Source of the DNA: Patiria miniata
Lineage: Eukaryota; Echinodermata; Asteroidea; Valvatida; Asterinidae
DNA: 64,000 nucleotides
Reading direction: 5' to 3'
Assembly (NCBI RefSeq): GCF_015706575.1
Contig: NW_024037074.1
Location: 25,347,334-25,411,333, forward strand
The translations under genes were made by a program, and so were the position numbers. The notes beneath the pieces were generated by a model. That model was given only the letters and a program-made list of their open reading frames with translations, did no database searches and was not told where the DNA came from. The stretch's first letter is position 1. Every line of letters starts with the position of its first letter. Positions 48,201 through 57,700 of the stretch are shown in pieces.

Positions 48201-49976
48201 TCTGTAAGTGTTTCAAAGGTTTTGCATGTGTTTCAAAGGTTTTGCATGTTTTCCTCGCAGGTCAATCGTATGTCCATCACAAGGCATGCAGATCAAGTTA
48301 AGGGACGATCTGCTCAAATCATGACATTCTTTTGTTAGGGGCCGTTCACAATTATCAACATTTTCACAAGTGTACAAAGAGTACGCTTTTTCAAGACCCC
48401 TCCCCCTAAAAGTGTACGAAAAACATGTTGATTTGTTTTCACACAAGTCTATATATAGACACTTGCATGTGATTTAAAGGGTTTTTGTAACTTTTGTAGA
48501 TCAAGATTTTGGCCATGACATGAACCCCTATTCAATGTGAATGAAGATGTATGTATTATAAATGATTGTGAACGGCCCCTTACAAACTCCATGTATTTGT
48601 TGGTCGGATTCTTGTGGACAATACATCCTTTGTCGAATGAGGAATTTCAACAATTGATCCAAGTCAACAGCACGGCTAGAATATTTATTGTCAGCCATTG
48701 CTAGTGCCGGTGTTGTTCGACAGGTGTAGCGTGAATATCCGACTCCATGAAATGTGGACTCATTGGTAGTAGTGCGCACGCGTGAGTACGATACTATGCT
48801 ATTTTTAGGATCGTTTGGGGAGAGTGACCTGTCACGTGCGAGGGATGAACCAATAAAAGGGAAAAAGGGGTCCGATTTTCATAGGAGTCGGATTTTCATG
48901 TGACACCGGCCTTTAAAAACACGCAGTGGATACGGACTATACATGTACATGTACATACAGTACATTTTCATGTACATGTGTAGGACAATGCCGCGCATGC
49001 TGTACACAATACGTTCATGGGATGCAATGCGGGGCCTGGCGCGGGGCGCGACCGGCTCGGCAAGTGCTCGATCGGCATCGGTTGCGGCTGTCGGCTGTGG
49101 TGACGGGCGAGAAAACAGATCGACATTTAAAAAAAAAAAAAAGCGTTAGGCGGGCATTAACGGGCGAGAAAACATATCGACATTTAAAAAAAAAAAAAAG
49201 CATACAGCGGCCATTAACCCCCTCCCCCCCCCCCCCCAGCGTACGGTTTGTACGCACGTGAAAATGTTGATAATTGTGAAGGGCCCCTTAATGTTCAACC
49301 CAATTGTTACCTTGCCTCTAATTTGATTGATTATGACTTGTTATGGGCTCCGTGCACGAATACCCCTTCAACGGCCAGAAAAGAGAGTTGTGGGAGACCG
49401 AGACTGGTTCCTGGTCCATCCGTTGCAGACTTTGAATGTATCCATACTTATGGGGGGTGAGAACTAGTCTGGGAGACTTTTGAAAGAGAAATTGAACGCA
49501 TTCACACCGAGGACGCTCACGCGAAGATGCTCATGATGGCTTAGCTTGGGCAGATTCAGGATAAATAAGTCTTGCGAACTTCGCGCGCGAAACCAGTACA
49601 GTACGCACGCGGTGTGTGTCTAGTCCACGGTGCTCTCAAAATTGGTAAAAAAGGACCCTCTTTTGTTGGCGCACAGAGCCTATATGGCATGTGATTCTTA
49701 GCCTCCATTTGCAATAAGAATCTAAATTGTTTTCTCGTTTCTTTGCTTAGGTGTGGAAACCCCTTGCTTGGCAACCCCAGCTTGACGCAAGCCCGTCACC
49801 GTAGCAACCTGAGACATTGTCTGGCTGCTCTGGAGGCATTCAGCAGTCATGAGGACCTCGTAATGGCAGCTGAACAGCTTCGTATTGCACTCAGGCAGCT
49901 TGGCAAGATCACGGGCAGAGTTGGGGTGGAGGAGATTTTGGACGTGGTGTTCCAAGACTTCTGCATTGGCAAATAA
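38704..49976 (+). CDS. GTPBP3: GTPBP3, mitochondrial tRNA modification GTPase (whole gene)
   Basis: Orthologue of human GTPBP3 and bacterial MnmE. With MTO1 it installs the taurinomethyl (bacteria: carboxymethylaminomethyl) group at wobble U34 of mitochondrial tRNAs, using GTP, folate and FAD. The joined exons are 38704-39268, 40554-40689, 43081-43234, 44217-44289, 45356-45499, 46350-46515, 47799-48203 and 49751-49976. They give 1869 nt, 622 residues plus stop; every junction is GT-AG and phase-consistent. After a long basic leader (about 1-122) comes the TrmE N domain from [14 protein letters not shown]. The helical domain carries the G domain: GQPNVGKS (344-351), TTRD (371-374), DTAGL (391-395), NKSD (488-491). 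The protein ends FCIGK (618-622) with the conserved cysteine. No break is seen. An acceptor two bases before the ATG implies an upstream noncoding exon. Human GTPBP3 is about 492 residues; the extra length is the leader and a serine-rich insert at about 435-482. Confidence 0.95.
39269..40553 (+). other. GTPBP3 intron 1 of the coding region
   Basis: GT at 39269, AG at 40552-40553. Holds a family T element (39993-40429) and otherwise unremarkable AT-rich sequence. Confidence 0.85.
39993..40429. mobile_element. family T element with internal tandem repeats, copy 3
   Basis: Starts TAACCCTAACCCCC and ends GTGGGTTAGGGTTA, inverted telomere-like termini. The inside is a tandem array of CATCCTCAATCCTCCAAAAT units (about 8-10). 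No target duplication is evident. It lies in a GTPBP3 intron. Confidence 0.6.
40554..40689 (+). CDS. GTPBP3: GTPBP3 exon 2 (coding)
   Basis: Encodes (G)[17 protein letters not shown] and [14 protein letters not shown] of the N-terminal folate-binding domain. Human has [17 protein letters not shown]. Acceptor TTATTAG, donor CG|GTAAAT; enters in phase 1 and leaves in phase 2. Confidence 0.95.
40766..41259. mobile_element. TTAA-flanked MITE family A, complete copy
   Basis: 494 bp with inverted ends AGCTATAGTCCATCATTTG / CAAATGATGGACTATAGCT, flanked by TTAA at 40762-40765 and 41260-41263. A GC-rich region at the centre (GCGCGCGCGTGTGCG) and the CACCGTTGG palindrome are shared with other copies. 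It starts 77 bases after exon 2 of GTPBP3. Confidence 0.85.
42033..42546. mobile_element. TTAA-flanked MITE family B, copy 1
   Basis: 514 bp. AGGGAAAATACAACATTTGC at the left, GATGTATATTCCCT at the right, TTAA on both sides (42029-42032, 42547-42550). It contains a palindrome CCAACGCTGGTCGGCTGACC.. and an inner inverted pair TAGACTGGTTCCCTGAC / GTCAGGGAACCAGACTA (42313-42395). Almost identical to 63401-63917, so recently active. Confidence 0.85.
42592..42737. repeat. hairpin repeat with GC loop
   Basis: CAAATATTGAGTGGCT at the left and AGCCACTCAATATTTG at the right, with inner pairing AAAATC.GGACTTTTC / GAAAAGTCCGGATTTTA around the loop CATTTTCACGAGGC. Same style as the hairpin at 14493. Confidence 0.7.
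43081..43234 (+). CDS. GTPBP3: GTPBP3 exon 3 (coding)
   Basis: Encodes (R)[39 protein letters not shown] and the start of the helical domain. Human has AFANGKLNLTEVEGLADLI. Acceptor CTCTCTCCAG, donor AAA|GTAGGT; leaves in phase 0. Confidence 0.95.
43263..43439. mobile_element. hAT-like MITE, CAGGGGTGTGA ends, copy 2
   Basis: Begins CAGAGATGTGAAATC only 28 bases after a GTPBP3 exon and ends TCACTCACACCCCTG. Reverse orientation relative to 7399-7584. No clear 8-bp duplication. Confidence 0.6.
43552..43870. mobile_element. hAT-like MITE, CAGTGTTTCCCC ends, copy 1
   Basis: Starts CAGTGTTTCCCCTGGCTAAT and ends GGCAGGGGAAACAC, flanked by CATGTAC at both sides with the very end eroded. Inside, GAGCGAGGTGG recurs. 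Reverse-orientation partner at 55281-55608. Confidence 0.7.
44217..44289 (+). CDS. GTPBP3: GTPBP3 exon 4 (coding)
   Basis: 73 bases encoding [20 protein letters not shown] and VLDQ. Human has [20 protein letters not shown]. Acceptor GTTTTACAG, donor CAAG|GTATGG; leaves in phase 1. Confidence 0.95.
44667..45002. mobile_element. possible TIR element, TAACCCTCCTG ends
   Basis: TAACCCTCCTGCTA at the left faces TAGGAGGGTTA at the right, bounding about 336 bp. The interior shares ACAGTCACAGACAGTCAAAA-like text, reversed, with 5920-6030. No target duplication seen, so the boundaries are tentative. Confidence 0.4.
45042..45202. mobile_element. TTAA-flanked MITE family C, copy 1
   Basis: 161 bp with ends AGCCCGGTTCATACT / AGTATGAACCGGGCT and TTAA on both sides (45038-45041, 45203-45206). 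Long inverted arms contain AATTTGACGTCATGAAAC-like sequence. Relatives at 54943-55081 and, more diverged, 51888-52064. Confidence 0.85.
45356..45499 (+). CDS. GTPBP3: GTPBP3 exon 5, P-loop
   Basis: Encodes (A)[39 protein letters not shown] and [16 protein letters not shown] is the G1 phosphate-binding loop. Acceptor CTTTCAG, donor T|GTAAGT; enters and leaves in phase 1. Confidence 0.95.
45529..45664. repeat. hairpin repeat with GC loop
   Basis: Left GAATACACGAGAAAGTGTGG and right CCACACTTGCGAGTGTATTC pair, around the loop CACGAGGCGCGAAGCGCCGA. Starts about 30 bases after the exon 5 donor and abuts the TTAA element at 45665. Confidence 0.65.
45665..46230 (+). mobile_element. TTAA-flanked transposon remnant with acidic ORF start (family D)
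   Basis: Ends ACCATTGCGTCA and TGACGTCATAGCAATGGT are inverted and flanked by TTAA (45661-45664, 46231-46234). From 45934 a frame begins [16 protein letters not shown] and stays polar for about 30 residues before losing character. Acidic starts of this kind are common in DNA transposases, so this may be the first exon of one. Clusters of GTGTGGATTC in both orientations fill 46090-46200. Confidence 0.6.
46350..46515 (+). CDS. GTPBP3: GTPBP3 exon 6, switch regions
   Basis: Encodes (C)[19 protein letters not shown], then [20 protein letters not shown] and [12 protein letters not shown](R). TTRD is G2 and DTAGL is G3. Acceptor TTGCAAAG, donor AAAG|GTACCT. A TTAA element begins 11 bases beyond the donor. 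Confidence 0.95.
46527..47038. mobile_element. TTAA-flanked MITE family A, copy 3
   Basis: Left end AGCTACAGTCCATCATTTGC after TTAA (46523-46526); the right end near 47038 is eroded (ACAAATTATGGACGCTACCT). It shares GCACGGTTGC and CGCGTAGCTGCAATTGGCT with the copy at 1457. Begins 11 bases from a GTPBP3 splice donor. Confidence 0.75.
47119..47729. mobile_element. outer hAT-like MITE
   Basis: Begins CAGTGGTGTAGTCGAGTAC and ends GTACGAGTATCACAACATTG (imperfect inverted termini). The flanks ACATAAAA and ACATACAA match at 7 of 8 positions. The interior is full of GAGTAC-like motifs. Interrupted by the related element 47284-47522. Confidence 0.65.
47284..47522. mobile_element. inner hAT MITE with perfect 8-bp duplication
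   Basis: 239 bp, ends CAGTGATGTAGTCGAGACC / GGTCTCGACTACAACACTG, flanked by CAAACTAG on both sides (47276-47283, 47523-47530). Filled with (A)CAAGACCA and its complement. The ends resemble those of the element it landed in, so both may use the same transposase. Confidence 0.9.
47799..48203 (+). CDS. GTPBP3: GTPBP3 exon 7, G4 and G5
   Basis: Encodes (R)[19 protein letters not shown], a serine/threonine-rich insert at residues about 435-482 that is longer than in human, then [15 protein letters not shown] with the G4 motif NKSD and [13 protein letters not shown] as G5. Acceptor TTTTCTACAG, donor CT|GTAAGTG; leaves in phase 2. Confidence 0.95.
48338..48579. mobile_element. PIF/Harbinger-like MITE with TTA duplication
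   Basis: 242 bp. Ends GGGGCCGTTCACAAT / ATTGTGAACGGCCCC with TTA on both sides (48335-48337, 48580-48582). A matching lone end (GATAATTGTGAAGGGCCCC then TTA) is at about 49268-49289. TTA targets and G-rich ends fit PIF/Harbinger. Confidence 0.75.
48928..49290. repeat. low-complexity patch with tandem duplication in GTPBP3 intron
   Basis: An ACATGTACATGTAC run near 48940-48955 is followed by a tandem pair of about 55 bases (ACGGGCGAGAAAACA, ATCGACATTT, poly(A), about 49100-49205), a C run at 49219-49237 and a lone Harbinger-like end at 49268-49289. Confidence 0.6.
49751..49976 (+). CDS. GTPBP3: GTPBP3 terminal exon
   Basis: Encodes (L)[19 protein letters not shown], then the C-terminal helices to [15 protein letters not shown] and TAA at 49974. 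The FCIGK ending is the hallmark of the MnmE family, with the cysteine needed for tRNA modification. Acceptor TTTGCTTAG. Confidence 0.95.
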
Positions 49977-50790
49977 CAGGGTCATTCAATAGACTTCATT
50001 TACATTAGCTGTAAAGGCATGCTGAAACTGGTGACAAAATGAATATTGCTCCATTAGCTTCCAAAGGAACATTCACAGTGAGTCTAACTATTTAACATCA
50101 GAGTCCAGGGCCAATTAAACGAAACCCCAAGACGCGTCCCATCATCGAAACTCGTCTTATCTTGCGACTCATCCTAGGATTGATTTCACAAACTTGGGAT
50201 GTGTTCAGCACATGTCTTAACTTCCTTAGCAACGCCTCTGAACTTGTCTTAACTTGAGACCGGTCTTAGGGTCGTCTTATCTCATAAATAGATCTCTCAA
50301 ATGATGTAACTTCCTACAGATTGCCAAGTGCATCGGCATTTTGGGCATCAAATTTTCATAACGCTCATCGGCTGCGCCGTATCTTGAAGAAATTTCGAGC
50401 AACAGGCGCGCGTGTTTAGAACATTTTGCACACTGAACGCAATTGTAATTTTCTTATGAAGATAGCATTCTATGAGAGAGATCTATAGGTGTGTTAATTT
50501 GTATATTGTCTGGACATCATTGCAATTATGTCTTCTTGTTTAAGAAGATTGTATGCCTAGAGCCGTAGTTTTGAGGGGAAAAAAATCGCTGCAAAAACAT
50601 TAGAAAAGTCTAATTATAAGCCAACCCTACTTGACTATTTAAAATATAATACTTTGGGTTCTTGAAATCATGAACTGAGGAGCGAGAGGTTTTGTCATCA
50701 GGGTATTAATGACTCTTTTGTATATTGTGTAGACCTACATGTACTTTGTGTGTGAATTTTAAATTAAAATAATTGATGATATGTAGTCAG
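49977..50790 (+). other. GTPBP3 3' UTR region, possible poly(A) signals
   Basis: ATTAAA occurs at 50114-50119 and again near 50763, the latter followed by a GT-rich stretch. Which is used cannot be told. An eroded repeat with CAGGGCCAATTAAAC and CTTATCTTGCGACTC-like text lies at 50105-50290. Confidence 0.35.
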
Positions 50791-51220
50791 TTTCCTGTCA
50801 GGTTTTTAAAACGTGAGAGCACTTGTATACAAACAAAAGCACTGTACAAATTGAAACAATGATTTTCTCCTTTAAAAAAATCCTGTTTATCAATCAGAAT
50901 ACTTTCTCAGAACAGAAGGTGGTCTCCGCATTATACATCTAAATGCAATACATGCAAAAGACAAATCATACTTTAAATTATAATTTAACAATGCACAGGT
51001 CAAAAGACACAAAGAAAACTGAACTGAAAAAAAACATAGGTCAAAGCAGCATTATATAAAATACATCTAGCATGTCTAACCTCTGACTACCTCCCCCCAA
51101 CCCCCCTCCCCCCAACCCACTCTGAAAAAAAGAAAGAGTTTGTATCCTGGGAAATTCCCTGATACACTGACATTGCTTAAAAACAAATCTCCAAACTACT
51201 TTCCAATTACGTTTATTTCA

Positions 51221-51473
51221 AAAGGGACCATTGGAAATGGTACGCATACGGGATACACATGCGGCTCAGAAAAAAGTTGCTTGTTAAATCGCCATTTTGC
51301 TTGGTTATTTTATCTGGCCCATTATGGGCAATGTGTATTTCATATTAAAAGTTTAAGATGTTTGTGTGTGCATTTGGTGAAACCACCACACAAAATGCTG
51401 ATACAACCAGGTGCATGTAGTTTTTCCGAGCCGCAAATCATCCTTTATGCGTACCATTTCAACTTGACCCTAT
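51221..51473. mobile_element. foldback-type element
   Basis: GAAATGGTACGCATACGG with ACATGCGGCTCAGAAAAA at the left are mirrored at the right by TTTTTCCGAGCCGCAAAT and TATGCGTACCATTTC. Outer edges GGGACC / GACCCT. The 122-residue frame across it (51140-51508) is fortuitous. Confidence 0.6.
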
Positions 51474-51887
51474 TCGTCCATAAGAATGTATCCCATGCAA
51501 AAACATGAATCCAGCATCTACATCTCTTACCTTACCTCTTACAAATGCCACCAACAAAATTCAACTCGTATCATTTGTTCAGGAGAGACTTCTACAGTAA
51601 TAATTAAATGACACATTTTCTATTGCTCAACTTGAAAAAAAAAAGCAACACAAATGAACTTAAACAAAGATTTTTCACAAAATATCCCCTGTTGCTCGGA
51701 ATTAAAAATACATATATGAAATAAAATATTATTGCCTTCTATAGCTTCAAAGAAATATACATCATGGCTTGCTCAAGGGGAAAAAAAACGTACACTGTAC
51801 ACTAAGGAAACATAACAGGAAAACACTCATTACAAAATGACAATAAACATCAAATTTTGTGTAACAAAGTGACTTTCTCTTTCAGTC

Positions 51888-52064
51888 TAAAGGTGATTCA
51901 TACTTCATGTGAGTGCAAAGCGAATTTGACGTCACAAAACATTTGCTGGGAATTTTATCGGAGTTGAAATGTCTTAAACTCTTGTGAATACCGCAGCGCG
52001 AAAACTTGCCATGACGTCATAAATTTGTGTTGGTTTTTATGCCGAGTATGGACCAGCCTTTAAT
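51888..52064. mobile_element. diverged TTAA MITE family C, copy 3
   Basis: GATTCATACTTCATGTGAG, GCGAATTTGACGTCA and the right end CCGAGTATGGACCAGCC parallel the 45042-45202 copy, but the TTAA flanks are eroded (CTAAAGG / CCTTTAA). Confidence 0.5.
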
Positions 52065-52755
52065 AGTTACATTGCCTAAAACTGCCCAGCCTATTACAGT
52101 CTTATAACCAGAGTTGGTAAGTTGGAAACATTGCTTACTTGCTAAACAATTGATTCACTTGCTCAGCATTGAACTGGGTACAAACACTGTACATGTATAT
52201 AATGACACTATTGGTGATCCCTGCATTGGGCAACAAAATTGCATGCTTAAAGGTGCAATCAAGTGTTGAGAAGGTTTTGCGCGCTAAAGGGGAATGGGAA
52301 ATCTGCTGAACTCTACCGCGGGGGGAAGGGGGGGGGGGATCATATATAGGGACAAATTTTGTAGCCCAATTGGATGCTTTCCAAGATGCTGTGCTCCTTT
52401 CAATAACAGTGGCTCCAGAAAAGTATAGGTTGGGCAGTTTTAGGTGATGCATGCAATAAATAAAGTTTTAGCAACCAAAAGTCATAGTATAATTACTGAG
52501 GAGGTATCCACATTTCACCCCCACCACAAAAAGACTAGTTACTTGAATTCCCCATACATGTGTTAAGGTATGGGCATCATGTAGAACACATTTTCACTCG
52601 TTACGCAGGTTGTTTTTACAAAGTCAGTTCAGTTCTGCGGAGACTTTGTCCCATATTGACTAAAATTCCTAAATTTCAATAATTAGAGGGTACAAAATTC
52701 AATTGGCAAAGAGGTAAGTACACAAGTATAACCAGTGCTAGAAATAAATAGATAT

Positions 52756-53078
52756 TAGGCCAAAAAAGAAAATAAGTCGGTCTCTGGTCAGTGCGCGCGT
52801 CGATTTTAATCATGCGCGTCGATCTTTTTTTTTCCAAAATGTTCCGCGGTAGCTCCAACAGCGCCCTCTATTTCCGCACCTCCTCAATTTGTTTTACCAA
52901 AGAGCACCAAGGAATGGGAAATTGCACCAAGGCAAATGATCGAAAGCACCAAGGCAAATTATGGAGGACACCAATGTACACGAGGACACCAAAAAAGAAA
53001 AAAAAAAAAAACGCATCGCCGCGTCAATTCCAGAACTTTGGTCTGACCAGAGACCGAAATTTTTTTTTTTTGGCCTTA
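52756..53078. mobile_element. family M relative
   Basis: TTAGGCCAAAAAAG... GTCGGTCTCTGGTCAG at the left and CTGACCAGAGACCGAAA... TTTTTGGCCTTA at the right. It shares the GGCC-poly(A) ends and the GCGCGTCGAT/ATCGCCGCGTC style with family M but has a different core, so it is a subfamily. Confidence 0.65.
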
Positions 53079-53832
53079 TGATCGATAGGTTTTGAGAATT
53101 TGAATTACGAAATCAGATTGTCCCCGTCATTCAAAATGACTTTGGCACAATAAACAAAATCACTATTACTTCAAAGTAGTTACTGCACTGCCCTATCAGT
53201 ACACAATCACATTAAGTTTGAATCAGAATTTTTTTGCATGTAACACAGTGTTGCACTTCTTAATTAAAAAGTTCAACAGGTCTGTACCATATACAAGACA
53301 AATCCAGACATTAAGTAGTACCAAATTTAGAAGTTATGTGAACTTCGCTTGAAATGTTTTTGGCGGTACATGCTTCACATTCGCTAGCAGCATGAACCTG
53401 CATTTAGACAGAAAACACCATAATAACACGTACGACTACCGACTATCAGAAAGCATAGGCAGCACCGTGTTGATATATGTCACAGATACGTGGCACTTTG
53501 AAACAAATCACACAGCAATATTTGCATACAGTTCATGATATAAAATGGTGGAATGTATCATTGTGGACATACAGTTCATGATTCAAGTTCATTTTAGATG
53601 CTTCCGATCACAAGAAAACGTTAACATAGTAAAAATTAGGAGTGAATGCAAAGAAGGAGAGCGGAGCAATGCATTCTGGATTGGAAACTGTTCAATGTCA
53701 ACATTTGGACAGTGTGGTACACTCCCCAAACAATGACAGCATTGTCACTGATGCCAGGAATTCCAAAATTTTGCAAATTGTGAATCATCCCCGTGAACAT
53801 TTTAGGGAAAATTGGTTTGCCTTACCAATAGG

Positions 53833-53987
53833 CAGGCATGCAACTGGGAATTTAGAAGAAGAAAAAAACAAGGAAATTCCAAACTACACAAAACTTTGTA
53901 CAGTGTTTTTAAATTTTGTAATGGCATTAATTCATAAGAAGTAAAAAATGAGGAAATCAGCGGATCCGAGGAAAAGTTGCATGCCTG
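53833..53987. mobile_element. MITE with 6-bp target duplication (family G), copy 3
   Basis: 155 bp, CAGGCATGCAACT / AGTTGCATGCCTG-type ends (GTTGCATGCCTG at the right), flanked by AATAGG on both sides (53827-53832, 53988-53993). Confidence 0.85.
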
Positions 53988-54138
53988 AATAGGTTTGAAC
54001 CAAGACTGTTGGCATGTTTTCTATGTTGCATCATATGACTATGGCAATCATATCACGTCATATATCATGGGTTTTTCTTTCAGATACATTTACTTTAGTT
54101 CACGCGAATTCATGGTATCACCCCAATTTTTGACAAAT

Positions 54139-54144
54139 ACAAAC
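54139..54144 (-). terminator. possible poly(A) signal of the acidic-protein gene
   Basis: AATAAA on the minus strand about 390 bases past the stop codon at 54534. It is the nearest canonical hexamer found downstream; use is inferred. Confidence 0.35.
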
Positions 54145-54533
54145 ACTCTTTATTAACGAATACTTTTAAATCTTATGCCTTGTAGACACACTGAAAATCA
54201 GATTTTAGAGTATATAGATCTTACTTTGTCAAATTGTGATTTTTGGAAAGGTACAATAAGTTTTTAAAATAGTGTTATAACTAAAAAAATATCAGAAAAA
54301 ATAGTAGTGACTGATGTTTTCCTTAAGTAAAGATTGATGTTTTGCTTAAGTAAGCAAAATAATTACTAAAATTACAATTATATATTATTTAGGGGTTTAG
54401 TATGAAGTATTTCTGGTGTGCTAAAAACAAAACATGGAAAAAGTGGACTTCTTAAACCCTAATTGTAAAAAGCAAAAATCATGCAAGGTTTGAAACATGA
54501 GACATGACAGACAGTGACAATGGTAAGGGTTCG

Positions 54534-54721
54534 TTATACATGATCCCTGGCGTCGTAAACATCATTAGCTCGGCCTTCCTCCAAGTTCTCATTCCCTTGC
54601 GCGTCGCCGGCGTCGTAGTGGTGTCGGATGTCGTTTTCTTGTGCATCAGCTTCCTGATCGTTTCCGCCATCTGGATTGTTGTCATGATCTGGGTAGTCTG
54701 CGGCATTGTTCACGTTTCCGT
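54534..54721 (-). CDS. acidic-protein gene, terminal exon
   Basis: Acceptor CTACCCAG; enters in phase 1 and completes a tyrosine codon with the previous exon. Encodes GNVNNAADYPDHDNNPDGG through ENDIRHHYDAGDAQGNENL to ARDHV and TAA. The reading frame differs from the longest open one on this strand; it is chosen because its composition continues that of the upstream exon. Confidence 0.75.
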
Positions 54722-57700
54722 CTGGGTAGTGGAAAGAAAAATCCCAACAATGAATACTTTTAATTTAAGGGTACATTTAAGATCAGGCACAGTTCTACAT
54801 GGGGCTAGGTGGCTTAAGTTCCCCTGAATTTTATCAAGTATCCAAAAGATGCCATTTGATTACATCATTTTTCTAGTTTCTCGAATTCAGAGAAACTTTC
54901 TGGAAATTCATGCAGTCTCCAATTTCTCAGGGCAATTTCTAAAGCCCGGTTCATACTTCACGCGAAAGCATGTGCGAAGTGAAATTCATGTCGACAACAA
55001 TGTGTGGACGCGCTTCGAATGTATTGTTGACGTCACGAATTTCGCTTCGCTTTCGCTTTTGCATGAAGTATGAACCGGGCTTATAGCAAATTTATTTCCC
55101 TTTTTTTCGGTTGGCACATGTTCAAATTTGTGGGTGTACATGTAGAACTGTGCCTTATTCATCAGCATGTTCCAGAACAGTGCTACATTAGACTAGGATG
55201 GAGACAACGTTGAAGCCAAAGAATCATAAATTGAGAGACAAGATTTGGTATTGACAGAATAAATGCTTGATATTCTATACCAGTGTTTCCCCTGCCCATT
55301 CAAACGTGAGGTGGCCCACCTCGCTACTTTCAGTGACCACCTCGCTCAATTTTTGCCAATATCACCACCTCGCTGTGAAGATTGGCAAAAAAGGAAATAT
55401 CAATTGTAAAATTTTCATTTTGTGTAATATGTGAGCATTTTCCTTTACCTCCATGTATCAAGAACTCACAATTTGGATGTGTTTTTTTAATCATCGCGCA
55501 GTTTTGTGAGCGCTGCATTCTTTTCAGTTTGCAGACTGTAAATTTCGTTTCAATCATCAAGTTGAATTGTTACCACCTCGCTCAGTTCATTAGCCAGGGG
55601 AAACACTGGACAGGTCACGAACTGATAAAAAAGGGCTTCAATTTTGACTCTCTGGCTAGGTCTTATCCAACCTATTGTATTCACTTTATTTGCATTACAT
55701 GATACCACACCCAGTTAGAGGAGTGCTGAACAGAAACCACTGCAAAATGCTGGTGATCTGAAATGCAATCAGTTGTTACTGCATACATGTATATTAGTGG
55801 TCTGCACAACAATGTACAAAGTGTGTGGACACACAAACGAAAAAGAGCATTCCCTATGCACAGTCTAATGGGATCAGTTCTTCTTGTACCCAAAAGAAAT
55901 ATGGATGAGAAAATCCTTAATATGAAGTAATTTTTTCCCAAACACACAAACACAAACACGCATCAAATGAAGAAACTTGTTTGGATGGATGGTTATACAA
56001 ACGGTGCACACGACTACAAGAATGTGAATGTTGATATAATTTAGAATTAAGTGAATGGGTTATTTCTAAATAGAAACATCTGTGGAAATATGAGCTGTGA
56101 ACCAGTCCAAAACAATGGAGAGAGATGACTTTTTTGGCTGGTAACCAAATTGCAATGGAAAACATACACATATATTTCTGTTTGGACTTCCAGGACGTTT
56201 TGGACCCGGCTACTAAGCAAACAATTTGGGGAGTAAATGGCCACCACTTGGACTCAGGAATGACATACCAGCTTTTATGGGCTAGATGCAACAGACAAAG
56301 GCCAGAATGATGTCACTTTTTAAAATGTATCAGGAGGCGGCCTCCAAAAAGGAAGCGGGTGGGGACGCTAAACATGTTTTTTTTTTATTTGGCCTTTCCG
56401 GTAGATGTCTTTTTTCCTGAACAGTATTTGAGTCTACTTGATTACAACTTTACATTTGTGAAAAACAGAGCATGTTTGCAAATTCTACTCAATTTCAGTA
56501 GATTATTTTTCGTTCTTCACAAAAATTTCTTGGAAATCCCTTTAAGAGCACGAATAACTACGTAAAACTGTTTGGATTTTTCCTTTGGTCCTACATGTAT
56601 TTTAGGCCTAAAGAACCCTCAAATTACAAGTCATCAGTGCTAAACAATTTCAAGTTACACGCAATACGAAAAACAGAAACGGAATATTGCCTCAATTCTC
56701 TCAATCCTTTGGCCACAATTTTAGCTCCCATTCCAAGGATGTATCTTGGGGGTATGCTGATATACAAAGTAACTTTGCAGGATCTTCAGTTCCACCATGT
56801 ATAAAGTTTATAATGTTGAAATGTTTATGGTGAGAGAATCATTAATCGGTGTCAGTTTCCCTAAGTGGTGTTTTTCTGAAAAACAACACATCAAAAGAAA
56901 GGTTACTTTGTTAGTAGTCAAACATTCAGTCAAACTCACTATGGGCAATATCTCACAAAAGTCATGTACGTGTACTCTTTCCCTTGCTCTCTCAAAAGAA
57001 TTGTTAAAAATCCAAAAATTGGGATATGTGCAAGTTGCCCATAAGATAGACTAAGAAAAGTGGTGATGTGTTAATGGGAGAGACACATGGGAGAATAACA
57101 GGCATGCTGTATTACAAGCGTAGTTCTCCTGATTCTGCTCCTGCTCATTGCGTTCAGCTTCATTCGAAGACAGAGCGTTGGCTTGCTCAATCTCCACATC
57201 GCCCAGCTCTAGATGACCCTCCTGCTGCTCTTCACCATCCTCTGGGTTCCCATTATCCTCTGGGTTCCCATTATCCTCTGGGTTCCCAGCATCCTCTGGG
57301 TTCCCAGCATCATCTGGGTTCCCAGCATCATCAGGGTACTCGGCATCATCTGGGTTTTCAACACCATCTGGGTTCCCAGCATCATCTGGGTTCTCGGCAT
57401 CATCTGGGTTCTCGGCATCATCTGGGTTCCCAGCATCATCTGGGTTCCCAGCATCATCTGGGTTCCCAGCATCATCTGGGTACTCAGCACCATCTGGGTT
57501 CTCAGCACCATCTGGGTTCCCATCATCATCTGGGTTCCCATCATCATCTGGGTTACCATCATCATCTGGGTTCTCAGCATCATCTGGGTGCCCATCATTG
57601 TCTGGGTTCCCATCATCATCTGGGTTCTCAGCATCATCTGGGTACTCAGCACCATCTGGGTTCTCAGCATCATCTCGGTTCCCATCATCAGCTGGGTTCT

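Larger units (their letters stand above)
50791..54138. other. spacer between the convergent genes
   Basis: No gene recognised. It contains a foldback (51221-51473), a diverged family C copy (51888-52064), a family M relative (52756-53078) and a family G copy (53833-53987). The rest is AT-rich. Confidence 0.5.

Noticed and set aside
51140-51508. 122-codon plus-strand frame
   Set aside because: It spans an inverted-repeat element, with no domain or splice context.
53642-53944. 100-codon plus-strand frame
   Set aside because: Its end runs through a family G MITE; no homology recognised.
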